Assembly: GCA_027533385.1 (NCBI GenBank)
Contig: JAPZUE010000020.1
Coordinates: 1 to 64,000 of the forward strand
Reading direction: 5' to 3'
Length of the DNA: 64,000 nt
Source of the DNA: Rhizobium sp.
GTDB lineage: Bacteria; Pseudomonadota; Alphaproteobacteria; Rhizobiales; Rhizobiaceae
Positions 8,187 to 16,794 of this stretch are shown piece by piece; the first letter of the stretch is position 1, and every line of letters begins with the position of its first letter. The notes beneath the pieces were generated by a model. It worked only from the letters and a program-made list of their open reading frames with translations. It was not told the DNA's origin and did no database searches. The translations under genes and the position numbers were made by a program.

Positions 8187-8846
8187 TCACTCCACCTCCG
8201 CCAGCCGCTTCTCCCACATCGCCTTGAAGCCCGGACGGGCCTGAACCCGGGCGAGCCATTCGGCGGTCTTCGGATGCGCGTCGAACAGCGGCTGATAGGC
8301 CTGCGCGTAGCGAACGACCTCGGCCAGGTTGATATCGGCCACGGTGAAGCGTCCGCCGACCGAATAATCATTGTGCGAGAAATGCGCCTCAAGCACCCCG
8401 AATGGCCGCGCGAGGATTTTTGCGACCTCAGCCGCCTCGGCTTGGCCCTCAGCCGAAGCCAGCTTGCCGCTGGCATTGGCCATCGAGATCTTCAAGGCGT
8501 CGGTCTCGATCGAGGTGGCCGCAAACAGCGACCATTGCAGCATCTGCGCTTCCTCGTGGAGATCCCGCGGACCGATCGGTCCGCCGGTTTTCTTCGCCAC
8601 ATAAAGCGTTTGCGCCAGCGACTCGTTCAGCACCAGCCCGTCGTCCTCGATCGTCGGAATGCTGCCCATCGGGTTGACCGCGAGGAATTCCGGCGAGCGT
8701 GTGTTGAGCCGCGCGTCCGGCGCCATCGGGTCCTTCAGCTTGTAGGCCTGGATCACCGGCTTGAGCTCGAAGGGCATGCCGAGCTCCTCCACCAGCCAGA
8801 GGATGCGCGTCGCGCGCGATTTGTAGACGCCGTAGATCTTCAGCAT
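8187..8846 (-). CDS. glutathione S-transferase
   Basis: The 219-residue protein has an N-terminal thioredoxin-like domain (MLKIYGVYKSRATRILWLVEELGMPFEL, with SRATR in the glutathione-activating region and the cis-Pro motif MGSIPTI near residues 60-66, then LNESLA). An all-helical C-terminal domain follows, with the N-capping box FTVADINLAEV. It is cytosolic and probably conjugates or reduces electrophiles with glutathione. It is convergent with the flippase gene, with only a few bases between the stops. Substrate is unknown. Confidence 0.88.
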   Translation of the reverse strand: MLKIYGVYKSRATRILWLVEELGMPFELKPVIQAYKLKDPMAPDARLNTRSPEFLAVNPMGSIPTIEDDGLVLNESLAQTLYVAKKTGGPIGPRDLHEEAQMLQWSLFAATSIETDALKISMANASGKLASAEGQAEAAEVAKILARPFGVLEAHFSHNDYSVGGRFTVADINLAEVVRYAQAYQPLFDAHPKTAEWLARVQARPGFKAMWEKRLAEVE

Positions 8847-9073
8847 GCCGGTCTCCCTTGATTGCTGGGCGGGAGGCTATCGTGCCGACGTGTCAGGGAA
8901 AAGCGGCCCGCGTTGATGGGACCGATGAAATTTGCTGATCGCTCCCTGGATTGACAGGATGGCGCGACCGCGCGTATCTCTGCGCCTCCAGGGTCTGCAG
9001 TTCACCCAGGCGTCACCGCCCCGATGAGGGGAGCTAAACCTGCCTTTCTTCTGATCGACGAAGCTCGTTTTCC

Positions 9074-9132
9074 CGTGCCCCGTCGGAAGTCGGTGACCAC
9101 CGGCCTTGTGGTCCTTTCAAAGACCGGGCACG
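9074..9132 (+). ncRNA. structured 5' leader upstream of the DUF2087 gene
   Basis: CGTGCCC (9074-9080) can pair with GGGCACG (9126-9132), closing a junction immediately before the GGAG ribosome site at 9137-9140. Inside it, GACCAC (9095-9100) pairs with GTGGTC (9108-9113), while GGTC (9110-9113) can instead pair with GACC (9122-9125); the two cannot form together. This is the layout of a switching leader or attenuator. I cannot assign it to a known riboswitch class. The wider region 8847-9147 holds no gene. Confidence 0.4.
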
Positions 9133-9147
9133 TCCAGGAGAAATGAG

Positions 9148-9699
9148 ATGTCGAGGACGTCACATGCCTATTCTGCGCCCGATCTGTCGGCGCTCGCCAA
9201 AAACCTGAAACGCGAACTCGAAGCGCGGGCGGAACTGCCCGGCCATGTCGAGCTCTTGAACATGCTGACCCGCGCCGTCGGCTATCGCAACTACCAGCAC
9301 TTCAAGGCAAGCCGCGCGGCCGAAGACCGCCTGGCCCATCCGGCGGTGGTCGAAGCGGAACCAGCCCCCGATTTCCGCCGCGTCGAATTGACCGCCCGTT
9401 GCTTCGCCGGAACCGATGTGCTCGTCCGCTGGCCGGGCAAGCTCAACCAGCAGCAGCTGGCGCTCTGGGTGCTCTGGTCCTTCCTGCCGGCAGGCGAGGA
9501 CATGCCGGAAAAGGCCGTCAACGCTGTGCTGATGCGCCATAACGGTTTTGGGGATCACGTGCTGATCCGCCGCGAGCTCATCAATATGGGGCTGATGACC
9601 CGCACCCGCGATTGCCGGCTCTATCGTCGTGTGGAGAAGCGTCCGCCGCCGGAGGCGCGCGAACTGATCCGGCTTGTCAGCGGTAGACGCGGGAGCTGA
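9148..9699 (+). CDS. DUF2087 domain-containing protein
   Basis: The 183-residue protein has an N-terminal helical part (LSALAKNLKRELEARAELPGH, then LNMLTRAVGYRNYQHFKAS) and a C-terminal DUF2087 domain (about residues 85-170). The latter shows the pattern KLNQQQLALWVLWSFLPAG...EKAVNAVL...LIRRELINMGLMTRT...YRR. DUF2087 looks like a winged-helix fold and is often fused to regulators, so a nucleic-acid-binding role is plausible but unproven. ATG at 9148 was chosen for the AGGAGAAATGAG site just before it. A folded leader sits directly upstream. Confidence 0.8.
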   Translation: MSRTSHAYSAPDLSALAKNLKRELEARAELPGHVELLNMLTRAVGYRNYQHFKASRAAEDRLAHPAVVEAEPAPDFRRVELTARCFAGTDVLVRWPGKLNQQQLALWVLWSFLPAGEDMPEKAVNAVLMRHNGFGDHVLIRRELINMGLMTRTRDCRLYRRVEKRPPPEARELIRLVSGRRGS

Positions 9700-9708
9700 C
9701 GCCAGGCA

Positions 9709-11592
9709 TCAGCCCGCCTTCGGCAGATGGAGATCCGGGCTCTGCTGCTGCAGGATCTGGCTCCATTCTGGATGGAAGCGGTTCTTCCGCAGGAAGGCTG
9801 CCGTCTGATGACGGTCGACGGCGCGAGAGAAGAAATAGCCCTGGCCGGCCCGGCATTCGAGCGACAGCAGGTGCTCGGCCTGGGACTGCTCTTCGATTCC
9901 TTCGGCGACGACCCAGATCCCCAGCCCGCGGGCGATTTCCAGCAGACCCTTGGTGATCACGGCGCCACCGCCGACATCTGACAGCCGGCGCACGAAGCAT
10001 TTGTCGATCTTGATGATATCGACAGGCACGGTCAGAAGGTGGGTGAGCGAGGCAAAGCCGGTGCCGAAGTCATCGAGCGCGACCTTGATCCCGGCTTCGC
10101 GCAGGGCATGGATTTCGTCCGCAACGACATTGTCCTTCTGGGCAAGATAGACGGATTCGGTCACTTCGGCCGCAAGCGCCGTCGGCGGCAGGCCGACCCT
10201 GGCGAGCGCGTCGGTAATGCGGCGCGTCAGGCCGCCCCGGTGAAAGTCGGCGGCAGAGAGGTTGAGCCCCACGCGCGAGAACAACAGGCCCGCCTGCTGC
10301 CATTCGATTGCCGCCGTTGCGATGCGCTCCAGCATGCGATCGGTGATCTCGATCGCCACATGCGCATCCTTCATGGCCTCGTGAAAATGGGCTGCAGCAA
10401 CGATCGTGCCATCGGCCATCTGCATTCGGCACAGCGATTCGAAGCCCATGATCCGTCCGGTCGAAAGCTCGATGATCGGCTGGAAATGTGCGTCGATCCG
10501 GTCCTCGCGCAGGGCGCGGTCGACTTCCTGGACCGCGCGAAAACGCTGGACGATCGAGGTCCCGAGCCCCGGCGCATATTCGAGATAGCGCCCGCGTGCC
10601 CGTTCCTTGGCGTGGTAGAGCGCATAGTCGGCGTTCTGGCGAACCTGCTGCGGGCTGCGTTCCGTCCCCGCCTTGGCACCCCCGAGCGTCGCTGCGGGAT
10701 AGACCAGATGTCCGTTGCAGTCGGCCGGTTCCTTGATCCGGTCGATCAGTCTTTCCGCAAGCTGGCCGGGATCCATGGTCTGCAGGCATGGCACGATGAC
10801 GGCAAATTCATCGCCGCCAATGCGAAAGGTCATGTCGGCAGGGGCAATCTCCTTCAGCCGTTGGGCGACGATCTGGATCAGATCATCGCCGGCGCCATGG
10901 CCGAAGGTGTCGTTGACCATCTTGAGATTGTCGAGGTCGATCAGCATCAGGGCCCAGTCCGGCCCACGACGCGCGACATCGTTGATCGTATCGTTGAACC
11001 GGCTTCGGTTGGGCAGGCCGGTCAGATGATCGGTCTGGGCCATGCGCCGACGCTCGGCAATGCGCTGGTCGCGTTCGATCGCAATGGCGCAAAGATGCAC
11101 GCAGGCCTCGACGACCTCCTCTTCTTCCTTCCTCGGCCCGCGTGGCACCCGATAGTAGAAGGCGAAGGTCCCGAGCACCTTGCCGGCACCGATGATCGGT
11201 GTCGACCAGCAGGCCTTGAGGCCGATCGGCAGGGCAAGCTGCTTGTAGGCCTGCCAGTACGGATGGGTGTCGATGTCCTCGACGATCACCGGTTGCCCGA
11301 CATGGGCTGCCGTCCCGCAGGATCCGACACCCGGTCCAGCGGCAACACCATCGATCGCCGAGGTATACTCGAGCGGCAGGGAAGGGCCCGCCAGATGCCT
11401 GAGCCGCATCTCGTCGTCCAGCAGCAGCACGGAACAGACGATGTCGTCGCGCATCGCTTCCACCTCCCGGCAGAGCACGTCAACCGTCTCCGCCAGAGGC
11501 TGCCCTGTGGCAATCATTTCGAGAATGATGTTCTGCAGTTTCAGGTACATTGGCGTCGCTGCATGAGGGATCCCGGCAAGTAGATCAGCCAC
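9709..11592 (-). CDS. GAF-GGDEF-EAL c-di-GMP turnover protein
   Basis: The 627-residue protein has an N-terminal GAF domain (about 20-170, with GPGVGSCGTAAHVGQPV), a GGDEF domain (about 185-345) with an intact RIGGDEFAV, and an EAL domain (about 365-605). The EAL domain keeps Glu in FESLCRM (ESL variant), NLSAADF, LDDFGTG and VAEGIE. Both c-di-GMP synthesis and breakdown could be possible; the GAF domain probably senses a small ligand or redox signal and sets the balance. There is no membrane segment, so it is cytosolic. It stands alone and converges on the DUF2087 gene. Confidence 0.93.
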   Translation of the reverse strand: MADLLAGIPHAATPMYLKLQNIILEMIATGQPLAETVDVLCREVEAMRDDIVCSVLLLDDEMRLRHLAGPSLPLEYTSAIDGVAAGPGVGSCGTAAHVGQPVIVEDIDTHPYWQAYKQLALPIGLKACWSTPIIGAGKVLGTFAFYYRVPRGPRKEEEEVVEACVHLCAIAIERDQRIAERRRMAQTDHLTGLPNRSRFNDTINDVARRGPDWALMLIDLDNLKMVNDTFGHGAGDDLIQIVAQRLKEIAPADMTFRIGGDEFAVIVPCLQTMDPGQLAERLIDRIKEPADCNGHLVYPAATLGGAKAGTERSPQQVRQNADYALYHAKERARGRYLEYAPGLGTSIVQRFRAVQEVDRALREDRIDAHFQPIIELSTGRIMGFESLCRMQMADGTIVAAAHFHEAMKDAHVAIEITDRMLERIATAAIEWQQAGLLFSRVGLNLSAADFHRGGLTRRITDALARVGLPPTALAAEVTESVYLAQKDNVVADEIHALREAGIKVALDDFGTGFASLTHLLTVPVDIIKIDKCFVRRLSDVGGGAVITKGLLEIARGLGIWVVAEGIEEQSQAEHLLSLECRAGQGYFFSRAVDRHQTAAFLRKNRFHPEWSQILQQQSPDLHLPKAG

Positions 11593-11674
11593 CCCTTAAA
11601 CAGTAATTACGACTGAGCGAAAACAAGCGCCTTGGTTTACGGATGGTGAATGCTGGCAGCCGCTCTGTGCTGTA

Positions 11675-13054
11675 CTACGGCGCAATCCGGGCGTTGTCGG
11701 TGAGGGTGAGATGGCCATACCCGCTGTTGCCGTCCTCGAGCTCGTCGACCACGCGCTCCTTCCACCGATAGCCGGCAATGGCACCGCGCGCTGCACCCTC
11801 GACGATATTGCCGCGGATCATGGTCCGCCCGGCTCCTTCCACCACGCTCACCTGCATCCCCTCAGGGCTGCCGCGCAGGATATTGTCGCTGACGATGACG
11901 TTGCGCAGATAGGGACCCCAGCCGATCGCAAGCGCTGCCGTCTCCGCATCCTCGACCAGATTGCCGGTCACAAGCGTATCGGCCTCTACCGAGATGCCGA
12001 AGCCGAAGCTGCTGATCGTCGGCACGTAAGGGCCCTTGTTGACGAGCCGCCGCACGATGTTGTCACTGACCGTCGACAGCCGTCCGCCATGGTCGAAATT
12101 GGCAACCGAAATGCCGATCGCCGCACCGTCGATGATATTGCCCGTGATCAGCGCCGCCTCGAACTCGAATTCGGCATAGACGGCGGTTTCGCCGGAGCGG
12201 AAGGCCTGGTTGCCGCTGATCGTGATGTTGGAGGCGGAATTGGCCCGGATCGCGGAAAAGGCGCAGTCCGACACGTGATTGTGTGACACCAGCACGTTGT
12301 CGGCGCGGAAGACGTTGATCCCGTTGCCATATTGACCGGTGCCGCCATTGGTGGCGCCGATCCGTGCCACGCGGTTGCCGGTAATCACAGTCCCATCCTC
12401 GCCCTTCGTCCAGCGATGGACGAGAATGCCGCCATTGCCGCAGTCGAACACCTCGTTGTCACGGATCGAAAAGCCCTTGCCCTCGATCGCCCAGACCCCG
12501 GCCTCGGCCGCCCCGGTGATGCGGCTGCCGTCGATCCGCCCGCCGCAGCGCGCCAGATAGACCCCGCATTTGCGGCTGCCGGCAATCTCGCAATTCTCGA
12601 CGACCGCCTCGTTGACGCTGCGAAAGGACAAGAGCCCCTCGGTATAGTCCGCCAGCCAGCGGTTTGCCCCGTCGAAGGTGATCCCCGACAGGCTGACCCG
12701 ACCGATGTCCTGGGCCGCGATCAGATGACCGTCGCCGCGATAGACGAGCCGGGTAAGGCCCGGAACGCCGACGATCCGGCTGCCGTCGCGCAGTTCGAGA
12801 TTGGCGACTTCATAGGTCCCCGCCGGCAGGAAAACGGGCTGGCCGACGCTGGCTGCCCGGTCGATCAGATCCTGCAGCTTGCGGCTCTGGTCGTCTTCTG
12901 TGCCCGGCAAAATGCCGGCATCGGCCGCATCGAACCCGCCGCGCAATTCGGCCATGGCGAGCGTCTGGCCAGATGCCCGCGACTGACCGCCGGGCCACCC
13001 CGCCATCGCGAAGAGCCCGCCAAGGCCGATCATGACCGAGCGTCGAGAAAGCAT
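11675..13054 (-). CDS. Tat-exported parallel beta-helix protein (TIGR03808 type)
   Basis: The 459-residue product starts with a twin-arginine signal (SRRSVMIGLGGLFAMAG) and continues as repeated beta-helix rungs (many copies of ITGN, VSDN, ISGN and IRGN-type turns), the fold of pectate-lyase-like proteins. TIGR03808 proteins combine this signal and repeats and are found in rhizobia and relatives. No catalytic set can be named, so carbohydrate binding or cleavage in the periplasm is only a suggestion. It is separated from the GGDEF-EAL gene by about 80 bp and may be independently transcribed. Confidence 0.85.
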   Translation of the reverse strand: MLSRRSVMIGLGGLFAMAGWPGGQSRASGQTLAMAELRGGFDAADAGILPGTEDDQSRKLQDLIDRAASVGQPVFLPAGTYEVANLELRDGSRIVGVPGLTRLVYRGDGHLIAAQDIGRVSLSGITFDGANRWLADYTEGLLSFRSVNEAVVENCEIAGSRKCGVYLARCGGRIDGSRITGAAEAGVWAIEGKGFSIRDNEVFDCGNGGILVHRWTKGEDGTVITGNRVARIGATNGGTGQYGNGINVFRADNVLVSHNHVSDCAFSAIRANSASNITISGNQAFRSGETAVYAEFEFEAALITGNIIDGAAIGISVANFDHGGRLSTVSDNIVRRLVNKGPYVPTISSFGFGISVEADTLVTGNLVEDAETAALAIGWGPYLRNVIVSDNILRGSPEGMQVSVVEGAGRTMIRGNIVEGAARGAIAGYRWKERVVDELEDGNSGYGHLTLTDNARIAP

Positions 13055-13272
13055 GCTGTCGGTTCCGTCTACGGGTGGCGCTTCAGGGCCGGGAGCTTGG
13101 CGGAAGAGGGGAGCTGCGGCAACAACAGGCTTAAAACAGTGTTAACGCGGCGGCTGAAGCCCTTCGCCTTTTGTCTAAGCTTTCCACTCCAAGGACTTGA
13201 GGCAGATCAAGGAAATGTCTGCGAATTGTCATATTCTCATAACCATAGACATGAACGAGAAGGAGAAAGATC

Positions 13273-13476
13273 ATGCTTCGTCTTTCTGCAGTCCTCTACA
13301 TCCTTGTCGCCAGTGCCGTGGCGGGTGCGGCTGTCATTGCCGTCCTCACGCTCGACATGCGCGAGGGCTGGCAGATCGGGGCAGCCTTCGCCGCCGGTCT
13401 CGTGGTCGCGATCCCGATCGCCGCCGTCCTCGGACGGAAAATCTACAATGCTTTGCAGGGACCGAAACCGGTCTGA
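13273..13476 (+). CDS. small two-helix membrane protein
   Basis: The 67-residue product has two hydrophobic helices (about 5-26 and 34-54) and a basic C-terminal tail (GRKIYNALQGP). Similar very short proteins occur across rhizobia and are sometimes mislabelled as CTP synthetase. A good ribosome site (GAGAAGGAGA) precedes the ATG. Function is unknown. A large palindrome follows at 13553-13599. Confidence 0.7.
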   Translation: MLRLSAVLYILVASAVAGAAVIAVLTLDMREGWQIGAAFAAGLVVAIPIAAVLGRKIYNALQGPKPV

Positions 13477-13552
13477 TTGCTCACTTCGGCGTGGGGCATA
13501 TGCCCTTCCTGTCCTGGCGGAGCGGGGAGGGTGGTGAAGAACCGGTCCCATG

Positions 13553-13599
13553 ACGACCGGCCGGCATTTTCTCGGGGGAGGGAGTGCCGGCCGGGTCGT
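13553..13599. repeat. large intergenic palindrome
   Basis: Arms ACGACCGGCCGGCA and TGCCGGCCGGGTCGT pair over 14 bases with one bulged base around an 18-base loop that starts TTTT. It lies between the small membrane gene and the MarR gene, so it may end transcription from both sides or be a palindromic intergenic repeat. Nothing else is seen in 13477-13702. Confidence 0.55.
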
Positions 13600-13702
13600 A
13601 TTGCGTCGGATGCCAAGCGCCCGATAGCCTCTTAGGCGCGTCGCGCCGAGCCGGCGCCCCGCCAAAAACCATCCCATGGGTTGCTGTCCACGAGATCGGG
13701 TA

Positions 13703-14263
13703 TCAATCCTCGTCCTGCTCGAAGCGGCTGAACTGCGCTTCCAGGCCCTCGGTGAACCGGGCATAGAGCCGCCCGAAGGCCTCCACATCCTCGGCGGACC
13801 ACCCGGCGGTCGCCTCCAGGATCGTCTCGCGCTTGATCGCTTCGATGTCGTCGAGCACCTTCCGGCCCGCAGCCGTCACCCTGACCAGACTGCGGCGCCC
13901 GTCTTCCTGCGAGGCCGCGCGCTCCAGCAGTCCCTGCTTCACAAGCTCCGCGACAATCCGGCTGCCGCGCGAGGGGTCTATCCGCAACTGCTCGGCGATC
14001 GTGCCGACCGTCACTTCCTGCTGGCTGCCGATCCGCTTGATGACGCCGATCGCATCGAGATCCGAGAGTTCGAGCCCCGTGCCGATCCGCTTCAAGGCCA
14101 TCCGGCCGATGAAGCGGCGGCCGATCAGAAGCCGCATGCGGGTCATGGCCTGGCCGATCTCCACGAGCGACGCCTCGGCACCGTGCGACACGGAGGTGTC
14201 GTCTGACGGGGAGGGCGAGGATGCGGTGTTCAGGTGCGAAGCAGATGTCATGGCTTTGACCAT
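13703..14263 (-). CDS. MarR-family repressor of the adjacent efflux pump
   Basis: The 186-residue protein has a winged-helix core (about 45-145): QQEVTVGTIAEQLRIDPSRGSRIVAELVKQGLLERAAS, then the wing DGRRSLVRVTAAGRKVL. An N-terminal low-complexity stretch (residues 5-25) is unusual for the family. It is divergent from a drug-efflux gene, and an inverted repeat lies between them. It probably represses the pump and releases it on ligand binding. The start could also be the ATG four codons in; neither has a strong ribosome site. Confidence 0.88.
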   Translation of the reverse strand: MVKAMTSASHLNTASSPSPSDDTSVSHGAEASLVEIGQAMTRMRLLIGRRFIGRMALKRIGTGLELSDLDAIGVIKRIGSQQEVTVGTIAEQLRIDPSRGSRIVAELVKQGLLERAASQEDGRRSLVRVTAAGRKVLDDIEAIKRETILEATAGWSAEDVEAFGRLYARFTEGLEAQFSRFEQDED

Positions 14264-14309
14264 AGCAGATCGGTCAGGCCCGGCAAAGCCAAATAGATGC
14301 GATCAGCAA

Positions 14310-14328
14310 ATATGTGCTATTGACATAT
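14310..14328. promoter_or_regulatory. inverted repeat, likely MarR operator and promoter
   Basis: ATATGT-N7-ACATAT lies in the divergent region between the MarR and MFS genes, and TTGACA (14320-14325) at its right arm could serve as a -35 box for the pump. A repressor bound here would block the pump promoter. Confidence 0.6.
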
Positions 14329-14373
14329 AAATGCGAGAGGCACATTTTGCAGGGGAACAGGAGCCCCCGATCC

Positions 14374-15987
14374 ATGACCAGATCCACCACCGCTGCCCAG
14401 TCCGGGCCCGACACACGCTTCGAACCGCATCCCAATGCGCCGTCAGCCGCAACGGGTGGCGCGGCGGGCTCGGGCAGCACGCCCCTGGTCACCGATCCCC
14501 GCCTGCGCCTCTTCGTCTATCTCCTCCTGATGTCGGCCATGTTCATGGCCACCCTCGACAACCAGATCGTCTCGACCGCACTGCCCACCATTGTCGGCGA
14601 GTTCGGTGAGCTTGAACGTTTCGGCTGGGTCGGCTCCGCCTATCTGCTGACGACAAGCGCGGTGATGCCGCTATACGGCAAGCTGGGTGATCTCTTCGGC
14701 CGCAAATACGTAATCATGGCGGCCATCGCGATCTTCACCATCGGCTCTTTGGTCTGCGGCCTTGCCGTCTCCATGGATACGCTGATTGCCGCCCGCGTGC
14801 TGCAGGCGCTCGGCGGCGGCGGCATCATGGTCTCGATCTTCTCGATCAATGCCGATCTCTTCGAACCGCGCGAACGCGCCCGCTACCAGAGCTATTCGAG
14901 CCTCGTGCTGATGGCCTCGGGCGCCCTCGGTCCCGTGCTTGGCGGCACGCTGTCGGATCTCTTCGGCTGGCGCTCGATCTTCCTCGTCAACCTGCCGATC
15001 GGCATCGCCGTCCTGATCGGTCTCGCCGTCCTGCTCCCCTATCGCAAGCCCGACCGCAAGCCGAAGATCGATTATGCCGGCGCGATCCTGCTGGCCGGTG
15101 CCGTCGCCTCCGTCGTCCTTTGGGCCGATAGCGGCCAGATCTTCGGCTCGCTGATGTCATGGGAAAGCCTCGCCGTCGTCGCCTTCGGCGTGCTCTGCGC
15201 GATCGGCTGGGTGCTGGTCGAGCGCCGCGCCCCCGAACCCGTCGTGCCGCTCTCGCTCTTTGCCAAGCCGACCATCAACCTTTTGCTGATCATCTCGCTG
15301 GTCTCGGGCGCCATCGGCATCGGCTCGGTCAACTACATCGCGCTTTACCTCCAGACGACCACGGGCCTCTCGCCCTCCATGGCCGGTCTGCTCTTCGTCG
15401 CAACCACCGGCGGCATCGCCGTCGGCTCCATTGCTGCCGGACGCCTGATTGCCAGAAGTGGCCGCTACAAGCCCTTCTCGATTGCCTCGGCAGCGCTCGG
15501 CGTCATCAGCCTCGGCATCTTCTCCGTCCTGCATGCGGGTACACCGCTGATCGTCATCGCGCTCGTCATGCTGCTGCAGGGCGTCGGCGTCGGCATTGGC
15601 CAGCAGGTTCCCGTGATTGGCGTCCAGAACGCCGCCTCCAAAGCCGATGTCGGCGCCGCGACCGGCACCGTCACGCTGACCCGCATGGGCGGTGCCGCGA
15701 TCGCCATCTCGATCTACGGCGCCATCGTCAGCGCCGGCCTCGCCAAGGTCCAGATCGCGCTCCCCGGCGGCGTCGATTTCCGCAACCTGACGCCGGAGGC
15801 CCTGGCCGCCCTGCCGGACGCCGCCCGCACCCTCGTCGCCAACGCCTATTCCGACGCCTTCGTCCCGCTCTTCCTGACGGCCTCCGGCATGATGGTCATC
15901 GGCCTCATCTGCGCGCTGCTCCTGCCCAACATCCGCCTGCCCCGCGAAGGCGAGGGCAAGCTGACGGAGGCGGTCGTCGCGGAGTGA
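14374..15987 (+). CDS. DHA2-family (EmrB/QacA) multidrug efflux MFS transporter
   Basis: The 537-residue protein has 14 predicted membrane helices and the family signature MATLDNQIVSTALPTIVGEFG in helix 1, with GKLGDLFGRKYVIM after helix 2 and GALGPVLGGTLSDLFGWRSIFLVNLPIG (motif C region) in helices 5-6. It should export drugs by proton antiport. ATG at 14374 follows GGAG; the frame extends 20 codons upstream through the operator, which is unlikely to be translated. The N-terminal 45 residues are a hydrophilic Ala/Pro/Gly-rich tail. Confidence 0.92.
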   Translation: MTRSTTAAQSGPDTRFEPHPNAPSAATGGAAGSGSTPLVTDPRLRLFVYLLLMSAMFMATLDNQIVSTALPTIVGEFGELERFGWVGSAYLLTTSAVMPLYGKLGDLFGRKYVIMAAIAIFTIGSLVCGLAVSMDTLIAARVLQALGGGGIMVSIFSINADLFEPRERARYQSYSSLVLMASGALGPVLGGTLSDLFGWRSIFLVNLPIGIAVLIGLAVLLPYRKPDRKPKIDYAGAILLAGAVASVVLWADSGQIFGSLMSWESLAVVAFGVLCAIGWVLVERRAPEPVVPLSLFAKPTINLLLIISLVSGAIGIGSVNYIALYLQTTTGLSPSMAGLLFVATTGGIAVGSIAAGRLIARSGRYKPFSIASAALGVISLGIFSVLHAGTPLIVIALVMLLQGVGVGIGQQVPVIGVQNAASKADVGAATGTVTLTRMGGAAIAISIYGAIVSAGLAKVQIALPGGVDFRNLTPEALAALPDAARTLVANAYSDAFVPLFLTASGMMVIGLICALLLPNIRLPREGEGKLTEAVVAE

Positions 15988-16122
15988 GGTTTGAGGGATA
16001 ACTGCAACAATCTGGCTCAGGAGATCTGAAGACAGCCACCAAACGCCTCGGGCAAGCCTGCAACCATATGCTGCGTGCATAAGCATGATTCGCGCAAGTT
16101 TTCAGCTTTCGAGGTTTCAGGT

Positions 16123-16770
16123 ATGCAGATTCAATCCGCTTATGGTGCATCGTCCTACTCGGCCACCGCCAAGCCGGCCAGCACCGCAGCGTCAGAACAG
16201 AAACCAGATCTGGAGCAGATGCTCGAAAATCTGCGCAAAGATCCCGCGATCAATGCCCGCATCACTGAAAATGAAGACGGCAGCTATGACTACAATCTGG
16301 AAGGGTATCGGTGGTCCGAAAAAAGCTTCGCTGCGCGCGCAATCATCACCGAACTCAATGGCGAAAGCTTCAGTCTCATCGGGACCGAAGGCATGATGTT
16401 CCCGTCTGATTCAGATGCCCAGTTGTTCAAGCAGCTGACCGGTTACAACCTTTTCAGGCTCGGAGACGCCTCTGTGGTGCTCGATGACAATGGTTTTCCG
16501 CCGGCAGAGGCTGATCAGTCTTCCGTTCGGCAAGCATTAGACTTTATATCTGACGTAATGATTTTTCGAAACGAAGGTTACTTCGAGGGAGATCTGACCT
16601 CGGAGAACGTCGGTGCCATACTGGCGGCTTACAATATCTCACCCGGCACTGACAGCTTCATCGATCAGGTCCTCGAGCTATTGAACAAGTCAGAGACTGG
16701 CCCGAGTGTCGGCGCGGAAGACGCGCAGACGGACCAGATCAACGAATTGCTGGACATCGTCTCGGCCTAA
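16123..16770 (+). CDS. unknown protein, first copy of a tandem pair
   Basis: The 215-residue soluble protein begins MQIQSAYGASSYSAT, lacks a signal peptide or membrane segment, and is acidic. Blocks such as DLEQMLENLRKDP, ITELNGESFSLIG, QLFKQLTGYNL and GYFEGDLTSENVGAILAAYN are shared with the second copy. The Ser/Ala-rich N-terminus followed by helical stretches recalls small proteins near flagellar or secretion genes, but I do not recognise it and no such genes adjoin. ATG at 16123 is chosen because the second copy has the same start context; an in-frame start 16 codons upstream is not duplicated. Confidence 0.75.
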   Translation: MQIQSAYGASSYSATAKPASTAASEQKPDLEQMLENLRKDPAINARITENEDGSYDYNLEGYRWSEKSFAARAIITELNGESFSLIGTEGMMFPSDSDAQLFKQLTGYNLFRLGDASVVLDDNGFPPAEADQSSVRQALDFISDVMIFRNEGYFEGDLTSENVGAILAAYNISPGTDSFIDQVLELLNKSETGPSVGAEDAQTDQINELLDIVSA

Positions 16771-16794
16771 CAATCAGCCTTCGAGGTTTCAGGT

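Noticed and set aside
9000..9147. GGGGAGCTAAACCTGCC in the DUF2087 leader resembles part of some SAM or other alphaproteobacterial RNA motifs.
   Set aside because: I could not fit the full conserved core of any known riboswitch, so only a structured leader is reported.
10039..11583. A 514-codon open frame antisense to the GAF-GGDEF-EAL gene.
   Set aside because: It has no protein-like pattern, and the opposite strand encodes a well-conserved multidomain protein with all motifs.
12332..13537. A long plus-strand frame across the beta-helix gene and the small membrane gene.
   Set aside because: It is antisense to a Tat-signal beta-helix protein and overlaps the short membrane gene, which has a good ribosome site.
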